From positions 992,001 through 1,056,000 of the forward strand of contig NC_070569.1 of assembly GCF_026914185.1 (NCBI RefSeq): a stretch of DNA of 64,000 nucleotides, read 5' to 3'. The notes under the pieces were generated by a model. It saw only the letters and a program-made list of their open reading frames with translations. It had not been told where the DNA came from and did not search any database. Made by a program: the position numbers and the translations under genes. Numbering within the stretch: position 1 is the first letter of the stretch; each line of letters begins with the position of its first letter. This document shows positions 34,117-46,559 of the stretch, piece by piece. Source of the DNA: Puccinia triticina. Its lineage: Eukaryota; Basidiomycota; Pucciniomycetes; Pucciniales; Pucciniaceae.

Positions 34117-35260
34117 TCCTGAGCACCTCCATTTTTTGACAAGTCAACCCGTCCTTTTCTGCCTTTATCCACTGGCCCGCCTCTATCCATTGCCGCCATC
34201 CCGTCCACTAGTTGGCGGATCTGATCTTCCATCACCGCAATCCTGGAAGGCTGGCGTTCCCGCGGCCTTTGCCCTTCTTGGTCAGACAGTCGCAAGAGAT
34301 ATGGCCCTGTACTCTGCATCAGAAACAGAGGCCTTCCCGCATCATCCTGGTCTTCTCAGAGTTGGAGAGTTGGCCGTTTAATGCTGATAGGTCCATGGTG
34401 TCGGGTTCAATCTTCTGTTTGGTTGGCGCTATCCGGGTCTCCGCTCCGCTCATTGCCCTGTGAAGCTCTAGTGCCAAGCTAGCAACCTTGTCAACAGTTG
34501 CAAATGTGGTGCGGGAAACAATGAGCGCAATCTGGATGTCCTGCTTCAGGCCCTGGCGCTACTGGCTGATCAGGGTGGGGATTTCCCATCCCGCGGCGGA
34601 AGCGTGCTGGAAAAAGGAGTGGGTGTAGTCTGCCACGGACCCGGTCTGCTTCAGCACTTGAAGGGCTTGTTCCGCCTTTGCCTTCTTTTCCGGGTCAAAA
34701 TACATGCCCCGGAAGGCCGCCAGGAATTCTGCATATGTCAGGGTGGGCGGCTCTGCTGCTGCCTGGTCAAGGAATGGGGCGGCCCATACGCCCGCCGGTC
34801 TGGTAATGTAGGAGGACACAAAAAGTATTTGTGTCATGTTGGTGGGGAACAAGGCCTTGTTCAAGGTCATATAGATGCCAACCTGGCGGGCAAACGTCTC
34901 CGGCACCGCTCCATGTGTGCCATTAAACTTTTCCAGTTGGGCAACTTTGGGGGCCTTGGTTGCAGCTACCCCTGCTCCAGTGTTTGGTACTTGCGTTGGG
35001 GGGAGGGGTGGGGTTTGAGTTTGGAGTGCGTCCACTAATTTGGCCTTGGCCTGGCAGTGTTTTTCCTCCTCTTCCTTGGCCTTCTTAGTGTTGTTGGAGT
35101 TTGGTGGCTTTGGAGGCATCCATTGCATAGCTGGGAACGCAGGTTTGGTGTGATGTTGGAGCAGGATATTCAAGGTTTCTAAGAGCGGAGTCCGGATATT
35201 CAAGGTTTTGGAGGCGGAGAGATCTGGTTTCTGCTGGTCTGTTGGGTTCTTAATCTTCAT
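34113..35260 (-). pseudogene. Family B gag, broken
   Basis: Starts at ATG 35260 (MKIKNPTDQQKPDLSASK). The capsid-like region contains NKALFPTNMTQILFVSSYI, and a degenerate knuckle GHISCDCLTK lies at about 34290. A TAG stop at 34559 interrupts it at the position where family A has Tyr. The last part (34319-34113) ends with DLSKNGGAQE, closely similar to the end of family A gag. Confidence 0.8.
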
Positions 35261-35284
35261 CTACGTGAAATAGATCCTGCAATG

Positions 35285-35469
35285 TGTTATGGTTGGTTCT
35301 GTGCAGAGGAAGATGGAGCCTGGGTTCTGGATCCAAGATGGTAGATTGCAGGATGAGGAAGAGGCTTGGATCTCCAGGCTCTTGAACCTTGAGCATGGTC
35401 CGTGACATGTACATGTAATCTATGTACATGTGAGTCTGCGCTGTGGAGCTTGTGCTACGGCTCATAACA
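35285..35469 (-). repeat. Family B 5' LTR (minus-strand copy)
   Basis: 185 bp, TGTTATGGTTGG ... CTCATAACA on the plus strand. It is the reverse-orientation equivalent of the LTR at 22321-22522, sharing the start TGTTATGAGCCGTAGCAC when read on its own strand. No partner LTR of this copy remains in the window. Confidence 0.88.
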
Positions 35470-36090
35470 CAGGGAAATCTAAGCAGATCAAGGATTGGGG
35501 ACAATTGAGACCAGATTTCCCCGCAAAATCTAGGGAAATCTGAGTTCCCAGATGTATTAAGCCTCTTATTTGGGAGATGGGTCCCAATATATGAGCTGTT
35601 AAAAAAAAAAAAAAAAAATTGGCTTGACCAAAATGCCTTCTACTTAGATTTGTAATCTACACACCTTGTAGACTCCAAAAATGTACTTTGCTTGAGTTTG
35701 GGTCCCCTGACCCAGGTAGGTTTTTCCCCCGCCTGGCCCATCAGGTTTTGCGGGCAGCTCTGTACAGTGGAATGCTGCGTGCAACTGTACTGGCTTAGGA
35801 AAACATTTTCCTATGTCCTGAAAATTAAGAGTTTGGTTGTGTAAATTGAGATCTAGGAGGCTCCTAGACTCAATGGAAAGTCATCCAGTATGAGATCTGA
35901 AATGAATAAAAGAAAGTGAATTGCATGTGGTACAAAAGATGTTTGTAGTGAGTCATTCATCAACACATCTGACATTCTGGCAGTGCAATGTCCCCATTTT
36001 GACTTCAGATTGTCCACCCCCCAAGCTAAGCATTTTTTTCATTCTTTTAATTCTCCACGCTTGCTCTCTGTCTATTCACCCAAAAAAAAT
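35470..36090. other. Repeat debris, no gene seen
   Basis: 35470-35560 holds AGATTTCCC-CGCAAAATCTAGGGA repeats of the type also found at 22525 and 30400. A run of about 18 A lies at 35600-35617. The remainder shows nothing. Confidence 0.45.
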
Positions 36091-36169
36091 TGAGCTTGCA
36101 AGAAAAAGTTTTTTCTTTTGTTGTAAAAATTAGAACTTTCACTACAAGAAAAACCACTCAAACGCTAGC

Positions 36170-36557
36170 ATTTCACATGCAGGTTACTGCTGTGGCTCTG
36201 CTGTTCTATCCAACACCTGACTTCCCATGTTCTCTGTCTAGCCACAGTCAGTCTCTCACCAGCCCCTCCGCCCCAGCTCCAACCACTTGTGGAACCTGCT
36301 TCAGCTTCCGCCGCGCCACTGCTATCCATTCCACACCTTTTGTCAGCCGCAGTCCAGCTGTTTCCCTCCACTCAGGTCTGCAATACGCAAGCTGTCCCAC
36401 TCTGTGCAGCTTTCCCCATGCTTTTAGTTGTACTTTCTGACATCATCCTCAGCGCTTATGTCAATGAATGCACAATGAACTCAGCCGTGTTGTGAAATTC
36501 TGCCAGCACTATTGCCTGATGGACATTCTGTAACACTTGCCCATATAAATCACCACA
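36170..36557 (-). repeat. LTR-like repeat, copy 2 (TGTGGTGATTTATATGGG start)
   Basis: Read on the minus strand from 36557: TGTGGTGATTTATATGGGCA, GAATGTCC, then TGACATAAGCGCTGAGGATGATGTCA, all matching the copy at 11986. The downstream part is diverged and its far boundary is not clear. No coding sequence is associated. Confidence 0.5.
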
Positions 36558-36599
36558 ACAGTTTTTGGATACCCGTAGCTGCATTCTCACCTCAACGGA

Positions 36600-37228
36600 C
36601 CTATCAGCAAACCCCTCACAGGATCTAATTTTTCATCTCTGATGTTGCCTTCTTCTCTTGCCCTGTTCCTTTTTACTTTCAGCTTTCCATTGTCTTCTGT
36701 TCCCATTTCCTTTAGGTTTTGGTAACTTGCATTTTTTGCCAGAGTCTTTTGTAGTCCCTTGGGGCATCTCTTCAATTTAGAGCAAGGCATCACTGTTGTG
36801 GGTAATTCACAGTGCGCAAGTTGAAATAATGGACACCTGGGGATGGGTTTAAGCTCTTTGGCAGCCCATTCAAAACACTAAAATCTCAGGAGAAGTATTT
36901 CTGAAAACTTAGAAAAAGACTTTATATCAAGATTGACTCCGTAGAAGCAAACTTCCCCAATTTTCCAATTCAAGGAGTCCATTAACACCTTTGATGTAGT
37001 TATGAATTAGGAATAGAGTAAAATAGTTTAGTGGTTCATTGAATTTAACAAGAGAAACCAGAAAAATTTCACGCCAGTTGTCCTCAGATCCATGGTATGT
37101 ATTGTTGGGGTAGAGGATAATGGTATGTACACATCATCTAAACTCCAACACGGGCTACAAATATCTAGTATGAAGTTTGCAACCTCTTTGTTAGGTTGCA
37201 ACTCATGGAAACTCAGTTTATAATTTAT
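36600..37228. other. No gene seen; 3' flank of the oxidase gene
   Basis: AT-rich sequence with short unsupported open frames. The part nearest 37228 must contain the 3' untranslated region of the minus-strand oxidase gene. Confidence 0.4.
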
Positions 37229-40200
37229 TTACATCAGTGAGCTTAGGCGACCAGGCTCGGTAGTGTTGATGTTGCGGCTTGTCTTCGCCGAACAAAGAGC
37301 TTGGTTGGCGGTGGGTATTTTGAATTTTGAAATAGCTGATGGTTGCATCACAACCACTCCGGCAAAGCCTGCAGCTAAATGCCATCCAATGTGGCAATGA
37401 AGAATCCACACTCCAGGGTTGTTTGCTTCAACTCGCACTGTTAGTGTGAAATGAACTCGTCAAGAGGATGAACGCCTAATTAATATGACCGAAGCTTCGA
37501 TTTAAAACTTACGAATTAGATAGCTTCCGCCGCCGACAACGAAGGTCTGAAGGAGGAAAAAAATCAAGTACTTAAACAAGGGTTTATTAGGCGCGGATTT
37601 CATTGGGTACCACTTACATCTCTCCGCAGAGGATTGTCGAACTTGATAGAGGCCTGCGCCAAGTTTTGGGGACCTATGTTGCCAGAACCTTGTGCAACAA
37701 GATCTAGCAGGCGGATTCACGGTAAATCAGATATCCATATGGATGAAGCACGGAAAAGCAAAAAAGAAAGAAAAAGAAAGAACGGCCTACGGGAGTCCAC
37801 TCCGTCTAAACCCAAAGAAAAATCAATTCAAAAAACTTATCATCAAGATGCATGGTCTACAGACTGAAATATAATGCCTTCGGAAACTTACGAAGATGCA
37901 GAGGGTGGTCAATACCAGCATCTAAGTTATTCAACACGATATTATAACAACCAGGTCTATTGAGAGTCAGAGCCGTGACTTCTGTGCTGTTTAAATAACC
38001 TTTACCACCCTGTGCCAAATCTTGAAGAAGTGGCCTATAGCGGAACGCTTGCAACGGAAAACATAAAAAGGTTCAATTGGCGAAACACGAAAAAAGAGGT
38101 TCTGAATATCGGGGTTTCGTTTCTTACTTGTCCAGGTGGCATTGTTCACAAAAAATCTGCTCAAAGTGTCCACTTTGGTTCGATTTCGAGAATTCCGACG
38201 AATGATGGTTCCAAGACTCGTATTGAAATACAACTGCAGAGTTTATACTTAGAAAGAAGCTGCCCAAAGTTTATTCAAAAAAAGTGGACTTTCGAAGTGC
38301 TTACGGTGTCTATGACGTTTGCACAAGCATTTTGACGAATAAGCGGCTTTAGCGTATCAACGTTTAAATCTGTGCACTTCCCACCGACGGTGTCCCCCCA
38401 GTCTTTGGTTCTCGGAGGCTGAAGACTATTAATTTGAGAAGCTTGCGCAGCCACTCGCACGATTGCGAGAGCGGTTGCATCTGGACCAGGTATACCCGGG
38501 GCGACTGCGGACATGGAAATTGGTTCTCAAATAATCTTGATTGGTGTCAATAAGTTCGATAAAACTCACGCCAGGCCCCTAAAAAGAAATTTATACGAGT
38601 TTGTTATCAGTCAACATGTTACGCGCAATCCAATCAATGAAGATGATACTTACAGCAATCTATGTCCATTGCAGCTCTCAAGTAAAAGGAGCTCCCCACC
38701 TTGTCAGCCCGCGTATCGATTATCACGCTATATCTACAGGCAGAAACCGAACGGCTTTAAAAATTGTGTTTTACCAAATAAATTTAAACTCAGTACCTCT
38801 GTCCGTTATGGAATTGCAGACGATGCAAGTTGTTTGGACCGGTCACTCTTGTGGAATCAGCTTCAACAACAGTGAGAAGGTGTTGGTCTGCGGAAAACCT
38901 GATATAACTCATGAGTTAGAAACTATTTCATCTTGTTTCTGCCCCAAAACACAATTCATGCGAACCAGAACATGGCGTGGCTACCCGCTTGAATCAGCCG
39001 AAAACGAGTTTTTTGATTGGGGGGCAACGTTATTTCGAGGGGTTTGGTAGGTGTTCGACACCTTGATCCCCGAGTTGCGAAAGAGCAATTGAAGATCCCA
39101 ACCCCGTTGATCAATGCACTGTTGGCCTATTGGAGATGTAGTCCGCGAGGATAGCAAATAAGTCAGTCCAGGTTACAAATCCGATGATGTTTTCAAGAAC
39201 TAACAGACGGGGCCGCTTGAGTCCCGAAATATCCTGTAGCTGACAAGGTGCCGTCCAGGATAACTGTACTGGTACTGCAGATTTAAATGGGAAAATTTGG
39301 ACATAACTCAATCAGACTGCCGGTGCTAATGTGTAGAGGATCGTCACTCGACTGACTTATGATACCAATCTCTGCAAGTTGTAGAAAGAGTCAGATAAGC
39401 TTGCGTGGCTCAAATCCATGCTGAGTTGAATTAATAAAGAATTCATAACGCACGAAATAAACAGAATCATTTCGTTGTCGTAATTCTTGCCACGAACCAA
39501 AGGATCGCGTGGACTGTGAACAATCAAAGGTCCGGCTATACCATCTATGGCCAAATTACGAGCATGCGCCTAGTGATTTAAGATTTTCGCGGGTGGGTAT
39601 GGGGTAGGTCTGAAGACATGCATGAACGGAGTTTGATGTAAAACTCACGTGATACCCTATATAGAAAGCAGGCAAAACAAAATGAGCAGCAGTCTAATAG
39701 GAGAAGTTATCTATTTTCTCTACGAAAAGTAATTACTCACAAAAAGTTCCAAATTGATCCTTAACAGTAAACTTGTAGGTGAATGAGGTCTTGGCCGGTA
39801 TGGGACATTGCGTGACGCCTATATGAACAAAGATGATGCGCAAGTTTCATCTAAGCTTCCGGTGAGATCTCGAAAAGGCGATGAAAATATCTAACCAGTT
39901 ACTCCATCCATCTGATGTTGCGAAAGCAAAAGAGTTTCGGTTAAATTTCAGCACAACACAAGAAATATGTTGCCATCAAGCTTCAAATCTTACCCATGGT
40001 GTACCAGTCTGCAGAATTCCATGCCAATGAATTGAGACGTCAACATTCAAGTCATTCTGGACGACGATTTGCAAGGTATCTCCCTGGATTGAAGCGTTAC
40101 TTTCAGCTTTTCATGTCGCAAGATTGCCGGAAGAGGACATCTACAAGCTATATTTATGGCTCTTTTCTTGTTTCTCACCTCATTGCACTCGATTAAGGGA

Positions 40201-40587
40201 CCTGGGAACTGGTCATTGATGACCAGCATAGTCCTGAAAAAATTGAGCAGATCAGAAAAATGGGCAAGCAATGTACGAAGCCAGTATGGCGTCTCACTTG
40301 CTAAACCCATCTGGTGCACCGACGGTATTTCTATAACAATCAAATTAAAACAACCAAAAAAAAGTATTTAGGTCGCAAAGCACTCGCATCAAAGACATCT
40401 GCACCGAATTCACTCACGTAACGCGAAAGTTATAATTCCGTGTCTGACGCGTAGCAGAGATTTTGAAGTCGTGTGAAGACAGATAAAGCTCGGGATGATT
40501 GAACCGGACCGACCAAACGTTGGAGCAAAGAAATAATAAATATCCTATGCTGAAATTGAACCAGACCAATGATCTTGACGGAACCAT
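37229..40587 (-). CDS. Secreted multicopper oxidase (laccase/ferroxidase-like), 20 exons
   Basis: Exons, high to low: 40587-40418, 40330-40298, 40233-40179, 40083-39994, 39911-39896, 39818-39741, 39656-39649, 39569-39454, 39371-39357, 39274-39205, 39126-38966, 38898-38797, 38733-38654, 38578-38570, 38504-38305, 38233-38128, 38047-37892, 37703-37618, 37546-37513, 37437-37229; all phases agree, 597 residues. It should oxidise phenols or Fe(II) and reduce oxygen to water, outside the cell. Residues about 5-30 form a signal peptide (SIGYLLFLCSNVWS). Copper motifs: L1 SIHWHGILQTG, L2 TFWYHAH, L4 WILHCHIGWHLAAGF. L3 reads HPLHLHLVAQGSGN and lacks the GH pair normal in HxHGH, which carries a type 3 copper ligand. 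Several exons are tiny (8, 9, 15, 16 nt), so a missed microexon is possible, but I found no GGNCAY in that intron. There is no membrane anchor, so it is not a classical Fet3. Confidence 0.92.
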
Positions 40588-42872
40588 GTTTCTTGAGAGG
40601 AAAGATAGGCTCCAAATACGGCAAACTATTCCTTAATAGTGCTAAAACCTTCGCAATATTGAGCCTGGAATTGTGTTTGAAGTTGTTGGGAAAATGTTTA
40701 GCGCGAATAGGTAGAGTCTTCCAGGAACCAGCTCAGTCTTTTCGAAAGAAATGAATGTTTAGAGAAACAGAAAGTAGAAAACAGAGATCATGACCGGCGA
40801 AAATATCTCAGGTTAATGAGATCTGTAATCGCTATGCTCTTTTAAGCGTTACGATGGTTCGAAGCCTCCCTAGACTCCTTCTATGAATCTGTCAAATGCT
40901 GTTCGCAGACACCAAGACCATGCTGATAGTTCTTAGGGACACGGACTATGCGGTAAAAGATGCGAAGCTTGATGTCATAAGTCCACCCTGATCATCACAG
41001 CCGTGTTTACACCGAAAGGAAGGCTCCCTGCCCGCCAGCCGCCAGCACAATGATCAAACAAGAGATGTAACATAAGCGTTGAAAACTATGGTACCAGATG
41101 CTGGTGCGATGCAGGATATTGCCGGGACCGGAAAGCTAAAGAAACTCTAAAGGCGTGGTAATATTTCAATATTTAGCATGAGGTTCCACAAGTATTCCAA
41201 ATATGGAGATTCAACGTTTCAGGAGTCGCCGCACGCGTGTCGGGTGTCGCGATCACGAAGCCGGTAACATCAAATCCGCCCGTTGTATCCAGGGTCACAG
41301 CCTCTCGGTGCACCGTGCAGTAAGTCTAGTTTAGGCCCGGGGGCTACACAACATTACATGGCCATCTTGACATAAGCTCAACAAGGCCTTGAGTAAGCTT
41401 AGCTAGAGCTTTTTATACGCGAGGCTTCCAAAATCTTCCGGTGGAATTGCCTTTTCTAGCAGAAACCTGGGTCTGTGTCCTCGTGAGGATATGAAAAAAC
41501 CATGAGGGAGTCCACTGATTCTATTAAATCTAGATAGAATGTGAAGGGTGGTTGCTTAAACAACATGGGGCCGCACATGACAACAAGAAGGGACAAAAGA
41601 TCCCCATTTCAGATGGATTGTGCTGGATTGCAGGGTTTTTTAAGCTTAAGATTCAGATATTTATCCGGAGGTTGGATCATTATGGAATCTTTAAATATTA
41701 TTTGAATATATTTTAGATCACCAAAGGAGATATAATTTATCACATCTTTCAATTTGACCATCTCAACAGTCAACAAGAACTTAAGAAGCATGAATTTAAA
41801 ATGTTTTCTCTAGATTGAGAATATATGCACACCAAAATCCAAACAAATTATCTGCTGGTGCGCCTTATTTTCTTTGAATTCACGCCCCTTGTCCTAATTT
41901 AGTGATTCTATGGGTATGAATGTCGTTCAACACCAGCCCAGTCTTTTCCTGTGGGTTTCTTTTGGCTCCAGGAGAAGTACCCATTGGCTTACATCAGAAC
42001 CCATGTCGAGGTCGACTTTCAAGCAAGTAAAGCAGGGTAAAGCCGGTAGACATGCGTGACTTATTGTTTCTGGGAGGATGAGAAAGATTGCGACTGCGAT
42101 CCATCAAAGAGCATGCTGTAAGTGTAAGCTGCGATGCTTCTCAACGGGCCCGGTGCTGCACCGCTGAAGTGAAGACTGTGGCCAGCGAAGACGCTAATCC
42201 CTGGCATGAACGCATGAATTGAGCTACCCCTCCACAACATGAGTCAGTTGTCAACGAGCGAACATAGAGCGTGACTGCTCACGCTGGGTAGCTGTGGAGC
42301 AGCCATATTCGCTCAATTTTGATGTTATGGTGAATACCCCTTTTGTAGACTTTCTATGCCACCTTATATCGCGCACCATTCGGATATTTATTAATGTTTA
42401 CTTTTTTAGGACCTTGCTTGCCCAAGGGTTGCAATCCCCATAAACTCCCCCAAAAAAAGCTTCGGGAGGCACTCTATGCACATCAAAATGTAAGGAAATA
42501 TACATACTTTATGCTTCTCCCCCTGTCTAGCTGATCACGCTCCACCCCTCAAGTGACTCATGAGGAAACCTTGCAGCAGCGGTACATCGTGGGTCGTGGT
42601 GACTCGTTGATCGAGTTGCCTTTGTGCTTTGCAAGTGTTGAGGCATTTTGGCCTGCGACTTACCTCAGTCTTCCTTCCTCTCCTCCGCCAGGGCTTCCCT
42701 TTGATACCCTTCCGACTTCCCAGAGAACCCTCTTCATCCCTCCATCCGTCCATCGTGCCCCGAGAACTGTCCCACCCAGAACTGCTCAAGAAGACGTCCC
42801 GTGACCCGCCCACCGCCGAACCAAGAAGCAACCTCTCCCCCCCCCCTCTCCGAAAAATTACCAACCACACCG
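40588..42872. other. 2.3-kb intergenic region, no gene seen
   Basis: Separates the divergently transcribed oxidase gene (-) and Cys-rich secreted protein gene (+), so it should contain both promoters. No convincing frame, repeat unit or element end was found. A GC-rich patch with CGCACGCGTGTCGGGTGTCG lies at 41231-41250. Confidence 0.4.
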
Positions 42873-43634
42873 ATGAAGTGTTTCCTTCCGATTTTCCTGT
42901 CTGCTGTAGCGCTGGCGCAAGGCGCGAATATCCGTAACGGCTCATCAGCCCGACCGCAACGTCGCCAAGATTACCTCGATGGGACCTACGAGGCCAATGC
43001 CCGGGTGATGCCCGAGATGTGCCCCAGCTCGGGTGCCTGCTCGATGACTGACCGTGGATGGCCGTCTAAAGGGTTTTCCTGCCCCCCGAAAGCGGACTCG
43101 TATGTAAGTCTGACAAGTGCCGATACTCTCAGAGATGGAGAACTTGTGGCTGATTTTTGTAATGCAACATCTCTGGAACCAAGGGCGTCACCGATTATTC
43201 GTTCCTCACCGCCCAGGACACTGCCATGGTGTATGGTGGGGGAGACGAGATTGAGGCGAAGGATTGGCCCAAGTCCTGCTCCCTGCCTCCCAAAGGATCG
43301 AAGATGATGAGATATTCCAACGGTACGCGTCTCCCAGTTAGATCCCAGAGACTCCGCAAGACATGTCTCTTTGTCTGACAATGACCCTCTTCTTCTTTCT
43401 TAGGGGCCTGGAGCGCAATCTACTCGATAAAGCCGACCTGCAACTGCCCAGAGGGCGTTCAGCCCAAATGTACCAGAGCCAATGGGCTCTCTAAAGAGAC
43501 CTGCAATATCGCTGTGTAAGTACTCTTGGTTGGCTCCCAGACTGTGGCTCTCGAGCATATCTCTCACATTTCCTTGGTTTAGCCTCACGTTTTGCGAGAT
43601 GCGCTCCGGCTCAGACATTTGTTCGCCGAAATGA
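42873..43634 (+). CDS. Cys-rich small secreted protein
   Basis: Four exons, 42873-43103, 43184-43322, 43404-43515, 43583-43634, with GT-AG introns of 67-81 bp and consistent phases; 177 residues. The start MKCFLPIFLSAVALAQG is a good signal peptide, cleaved probably after ALAQG. The mature chain contains about eleven Cys, in pairs such as MCPSSGACS, FSCPP, TCNCPEG, KCTRANG, TCNIAV, TFCEM and DICSPK, suggesting a disulfide-rich extracellular protein. No known domain was recognised. In a rust fungus such a protein would be an effector candidate; this is inference from size, signal and Cys content. The carrier gene starts about 700 bp downstream on the same strand. Confidence 0.75.
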
Positions 43635-44330
43635 TTCGCGCGAGTCGCAGTGGCACGAGTATCAGGTATTTCTCGTGTGCTGACCCCTCCATCTTCCGTC
43701 AGAGTGCTACTCACTCTTTGACCCATTGTTTCAAGGGTGATGAATACCCAGAGGACATGGCTTGGAAACCTGTCATGTTATCTTGAACGTTTTTTATATA
43801 TCCAACCCCCAAGTAAGGACATGTCCCTACAAAAAAAAAACACTCTCTTCAACAGTGGAATGCATAGTGCTTGCAAAAAGGCTCCATGCTATTGCAATCT
43901 GTCCTAGCCAGTTTCCTCGGCCATCGTGCGAATGTAGTCCATTTCTGTTCTCTGCTGTCGGCGTTCTCCTCAAATCCGGCGAGAGTTGCCATTGCCAGTT
44001 TTGGGGTGAGCCTGGGAACTGGAGAGTGTGCCAGATGAACACACCCGTTGGGGAGTGTCAGGACAAGGTTGGTTTCAGATCCTGGGGAGGTGCAGCCTTG
44101 ACAGAGGACGAGGCCGCCGGGCTCCGTGGGCGGACCGATCGGGACTGTATGCACCAAATCCCAGGCCACCCGAGCCCGCTCGGCAGCCAGAACTTTCTCC
44201 ATCAACAGCAGAAACCCGCCCGGCTCGTGTCCAGTCCAAGGAGGAGGGGAGGCAGCTTCGACCCGCCCACACATCCCGCCCGATCGCTCGTCCTGCACCC
44301 ACGGAAGCCGCCCACACCCACCCCGTCGCC
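43635..44330. other. Intergenic; promoter of the carrier gene
   Basis: Open frames here overlap on both strands and carry no signature. An A-tract at about 43831 and a GC-rich segment from 44090 precede the carrier ATG. Confidence 0.4.
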
Positions 44331-45962
44331 ATGGACATCGCCCCGCCCGCGTCTTCCAATCAGGTCTATAAGGACTTGTTCGCCGGCACGGTCGGAGGAA
44401 TCACGCAAGTCTTGGCCGGTCAGCCGTTCGATATCATCAAGGTACCAGGCATCATCTCGCCTTCCCCCCCAAAAAAAAAAATTCACACTCCTATTCTGAT
44501 GCCTTCGCTCTTTCCCTTCTTTTTCAAGGTCCGGCTACAGAGCAGCAATCAATACAAGTCGATGACTGATGCGGCCATCCAGATCAATCGCAACGAAGGA
44601 CCCCTAGGTTTTTACAAAGGTAAGACGACGCTCCCTGCAAAAAAATAGTAATCTTATGGATAAGCTCACGGTACTCATCATGTTCCACTTGCCTCACTGC
44701 CAAGGTACGTCGCTTCCATTGATCGGAATCGGCGCTTGCGTCTCGATCCAATTCGGCTGTCTGGAGGCCTCCAAGCGGGCGTTCAAGTAAGCAGATCCTT
44801 CCCCGTACAACACGGAACGTTTTGGGCGCGGAACGCTTTCTGATGTGGGAACGTTCATGCAGGGAGCGAAACTTGGCCAATGGGGGTGGCCCCCAACTCA
44901 GTCTAGGACAGCTGTATCTTTCAGGGGCAGCAGCGGGAGTAGGCAACTCGATAATCTCCGGTACGTCTGTGGCTGCCATACTCTTCCCACCACCATCTTT
45001 GGGCCGTCGGTGATGTGTTTCTTTGATCTTGAAGGCCCGGTCGAGCACGTCAGGATCCGCCTTCAAACCTCCTCCTCGGCCAGCCAGTTGAACCACTTCG
45101 TCGGCCCCGCGGACGCGCTCAAGAAAATCATCGGCTCCGACGGCATCTTTCGTGGTCTCTACTACGGACAGGTGATTACCGTTGCCCGGTAAGAAAACAG
45201 CCCGCTCTTACCGTCTCCTTATCTCCCTTACTCAATCCTAACAATCACGAATGTTCGACCACGATATAGTGAATTCCATGGCTATGGGATGGTAAGACTA
45301 CCTTTGCCTCTATTACCCTCATTCACCAGCTAACACAAAACCACTTGCTGTGTTGGTTCAATGTAGTATTTCTTAGGATATGAATGGCTGGTAGAGCGAC
45401 ATATGAAGCTCAAGAACTGTTCTAGATCTGAGATTGGGACGGGCTGGGCAATGCTATACGGGTGAGCGAAGACTCGGTCCGGTACAGATCGGCATCCCGT
45501 ATCTGACTGTGGCCGGATTTTGGATTATTCTAGGGCTGGAGCGGGATACTCGATGTGGCTGAGCAGTTATCCATTAGGTGAGTGTTGACCCAGCCAGTCC
45601 GTTTTTGTTCCGTGGCCCTTACTCTCAAGCTGACATGGACACCGCCTTGCTTCCCCTCGAAGACCAAATCAAGACGCGCATCCAGACCGACGGCCTGCCC
45701 TCCCAACCGGGCTCGAGGAAGTACTTTGGGATGATGGACTGCATCCGGAAGATATACATGAACGAAGGCTACCGGGGCTTCCTGCGCGGCCTGACGCCGA
45801 CCCTGATCAGGTCAGTCGGCCAGCGTGAATTCCTTGCGCGCGTTGGTTTCCCGTGGCTGACTGGCTGTCCCTCTTACTTCTCGGACCCGGTCCAGATCGC
45901 CTCTCGTCAATGGGGCCACCTTTGCCGCCTTCGAAACTACGATGCGGTTCCTCAATTCTTGA
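44331..45962 (+). CDS. Mitochondrial carrier family protein, YMC1/YMC2-like
   Basis: Ten exons join in phase to 303 residues: 44331-44441, 44529-44619, 44705-44786, 44863-44960, 45035-45188, 45270-45291, 45367-45461, 45534-45577, 45663-45810, 45896-45962. Inner-membrane metabolite carrier with three repeats of about 100 residues and six membrane helices. The carrier signatures are QPFDIIKVRLQ, GPVEHVRIRLQ and YPLDQIKTRIQ. The combination of AGTVGGITQVLAGQPFD, LIGIGACVSIQFG, a repeat-2 signature with Glu in place of Asp (PVEHVRIRLQ) and a final NGATFAAFETTMRFL strongly resembles yeast Ymc1p/Ymc2p (about 307 residues), which are implicated in glycine/serine and glutamate-linked transport. The carnitine carrier Crc1 group is the nearest alternative. 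It is intact, and the introns sit between and within the repeats. Confidence 0.93.
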
Positions 45963-46355
45963 GCCAACGACCCTATACGCCCCAGCTTACGACCAGCGCC
46001 TTGCACCGCCCCTGCCTTCATCCGAACCTGTGTCCTGATCCTCCCCCAACAGACTCTCATCGCTCCACTACCCACCTCAACAGCCGATCCCATGCATGCA
46101 GACAGTTCATCTCATAGATATTTACCCCCGGACCTTCAATCCACCGCGACCATCTTGGTGTTTCTTGGCCTATTGCGGGCTGTTCATCCCATGCCATCTT
46201 TCTCTCTGTCATGTTCCATGCGCCAAGAGAACCCCTGTCAGCTTTTTATTTTACCCAATGCCTTCGGATATGCGTGCCCACCTATCCGCTCATCTATTCT
46301 TGGACATCGTTTGCACTTTCACGATTCACTTATGTGAAGACGCTCCTAAGCACAA

Positions 46356-46557
46356 TAGGGGTGTTCAAAGTTGACTGCATAAAATTATAACACCATAAAT
46401 TCATAAAATTTTAATCTGAAAAAAATGTGTAACACCCAATCACTCAAAAAAGAGCAACAATTCTAAAATGGTACATAAAAAATGATCACTCAAAAGTGTT
46501 ATGATTTTATGATTTTATGATTTGAAAAAAATATGATTTCAACTTTGAACACCCTTA
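46356..46557. mobile_element. Tc1/mariner-type MITE with TA duplication
   Basis: The 198-bp element 46358-46555 has terminal inverted repeats GGGGTGTTCAAAGTTGA / TCAACTTTGAACACCCT (first base mismatched) and is flanked by TA on both sides. The interior is AT-rich, with ATAAAATCATAAAATCATAA-type repeats that extend the inverted homology. It lies about 400 bp after the carrier stop. No coding capacity. Confidence 0.8.
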
Positions 46558-46559
46558 AT

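Larger units (their letters stand above)
30111..35469 (-). mobile_element. Chromovirus family B, decayed minus-strand copy lacking its 3' end
   Basis: A 5' LTR lies at 35285-35469, followed on the minus strand by gag (35260), protease, RT, RNase H and integrase, and a last recognisable stretch KVWLDGRNILTTRPSPKLEH near 30150-30215. The chromodomain and 3' LTR are missing. Many stops and frameshifts occur, and the RT active site is altered. It matches the plus-strand family B fragments at 15790-15938 and 21983-22522 in protein and LTR sequence. Two small TIR elements are inserted in the integrase C-terminal region. Confidence 0.88.
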
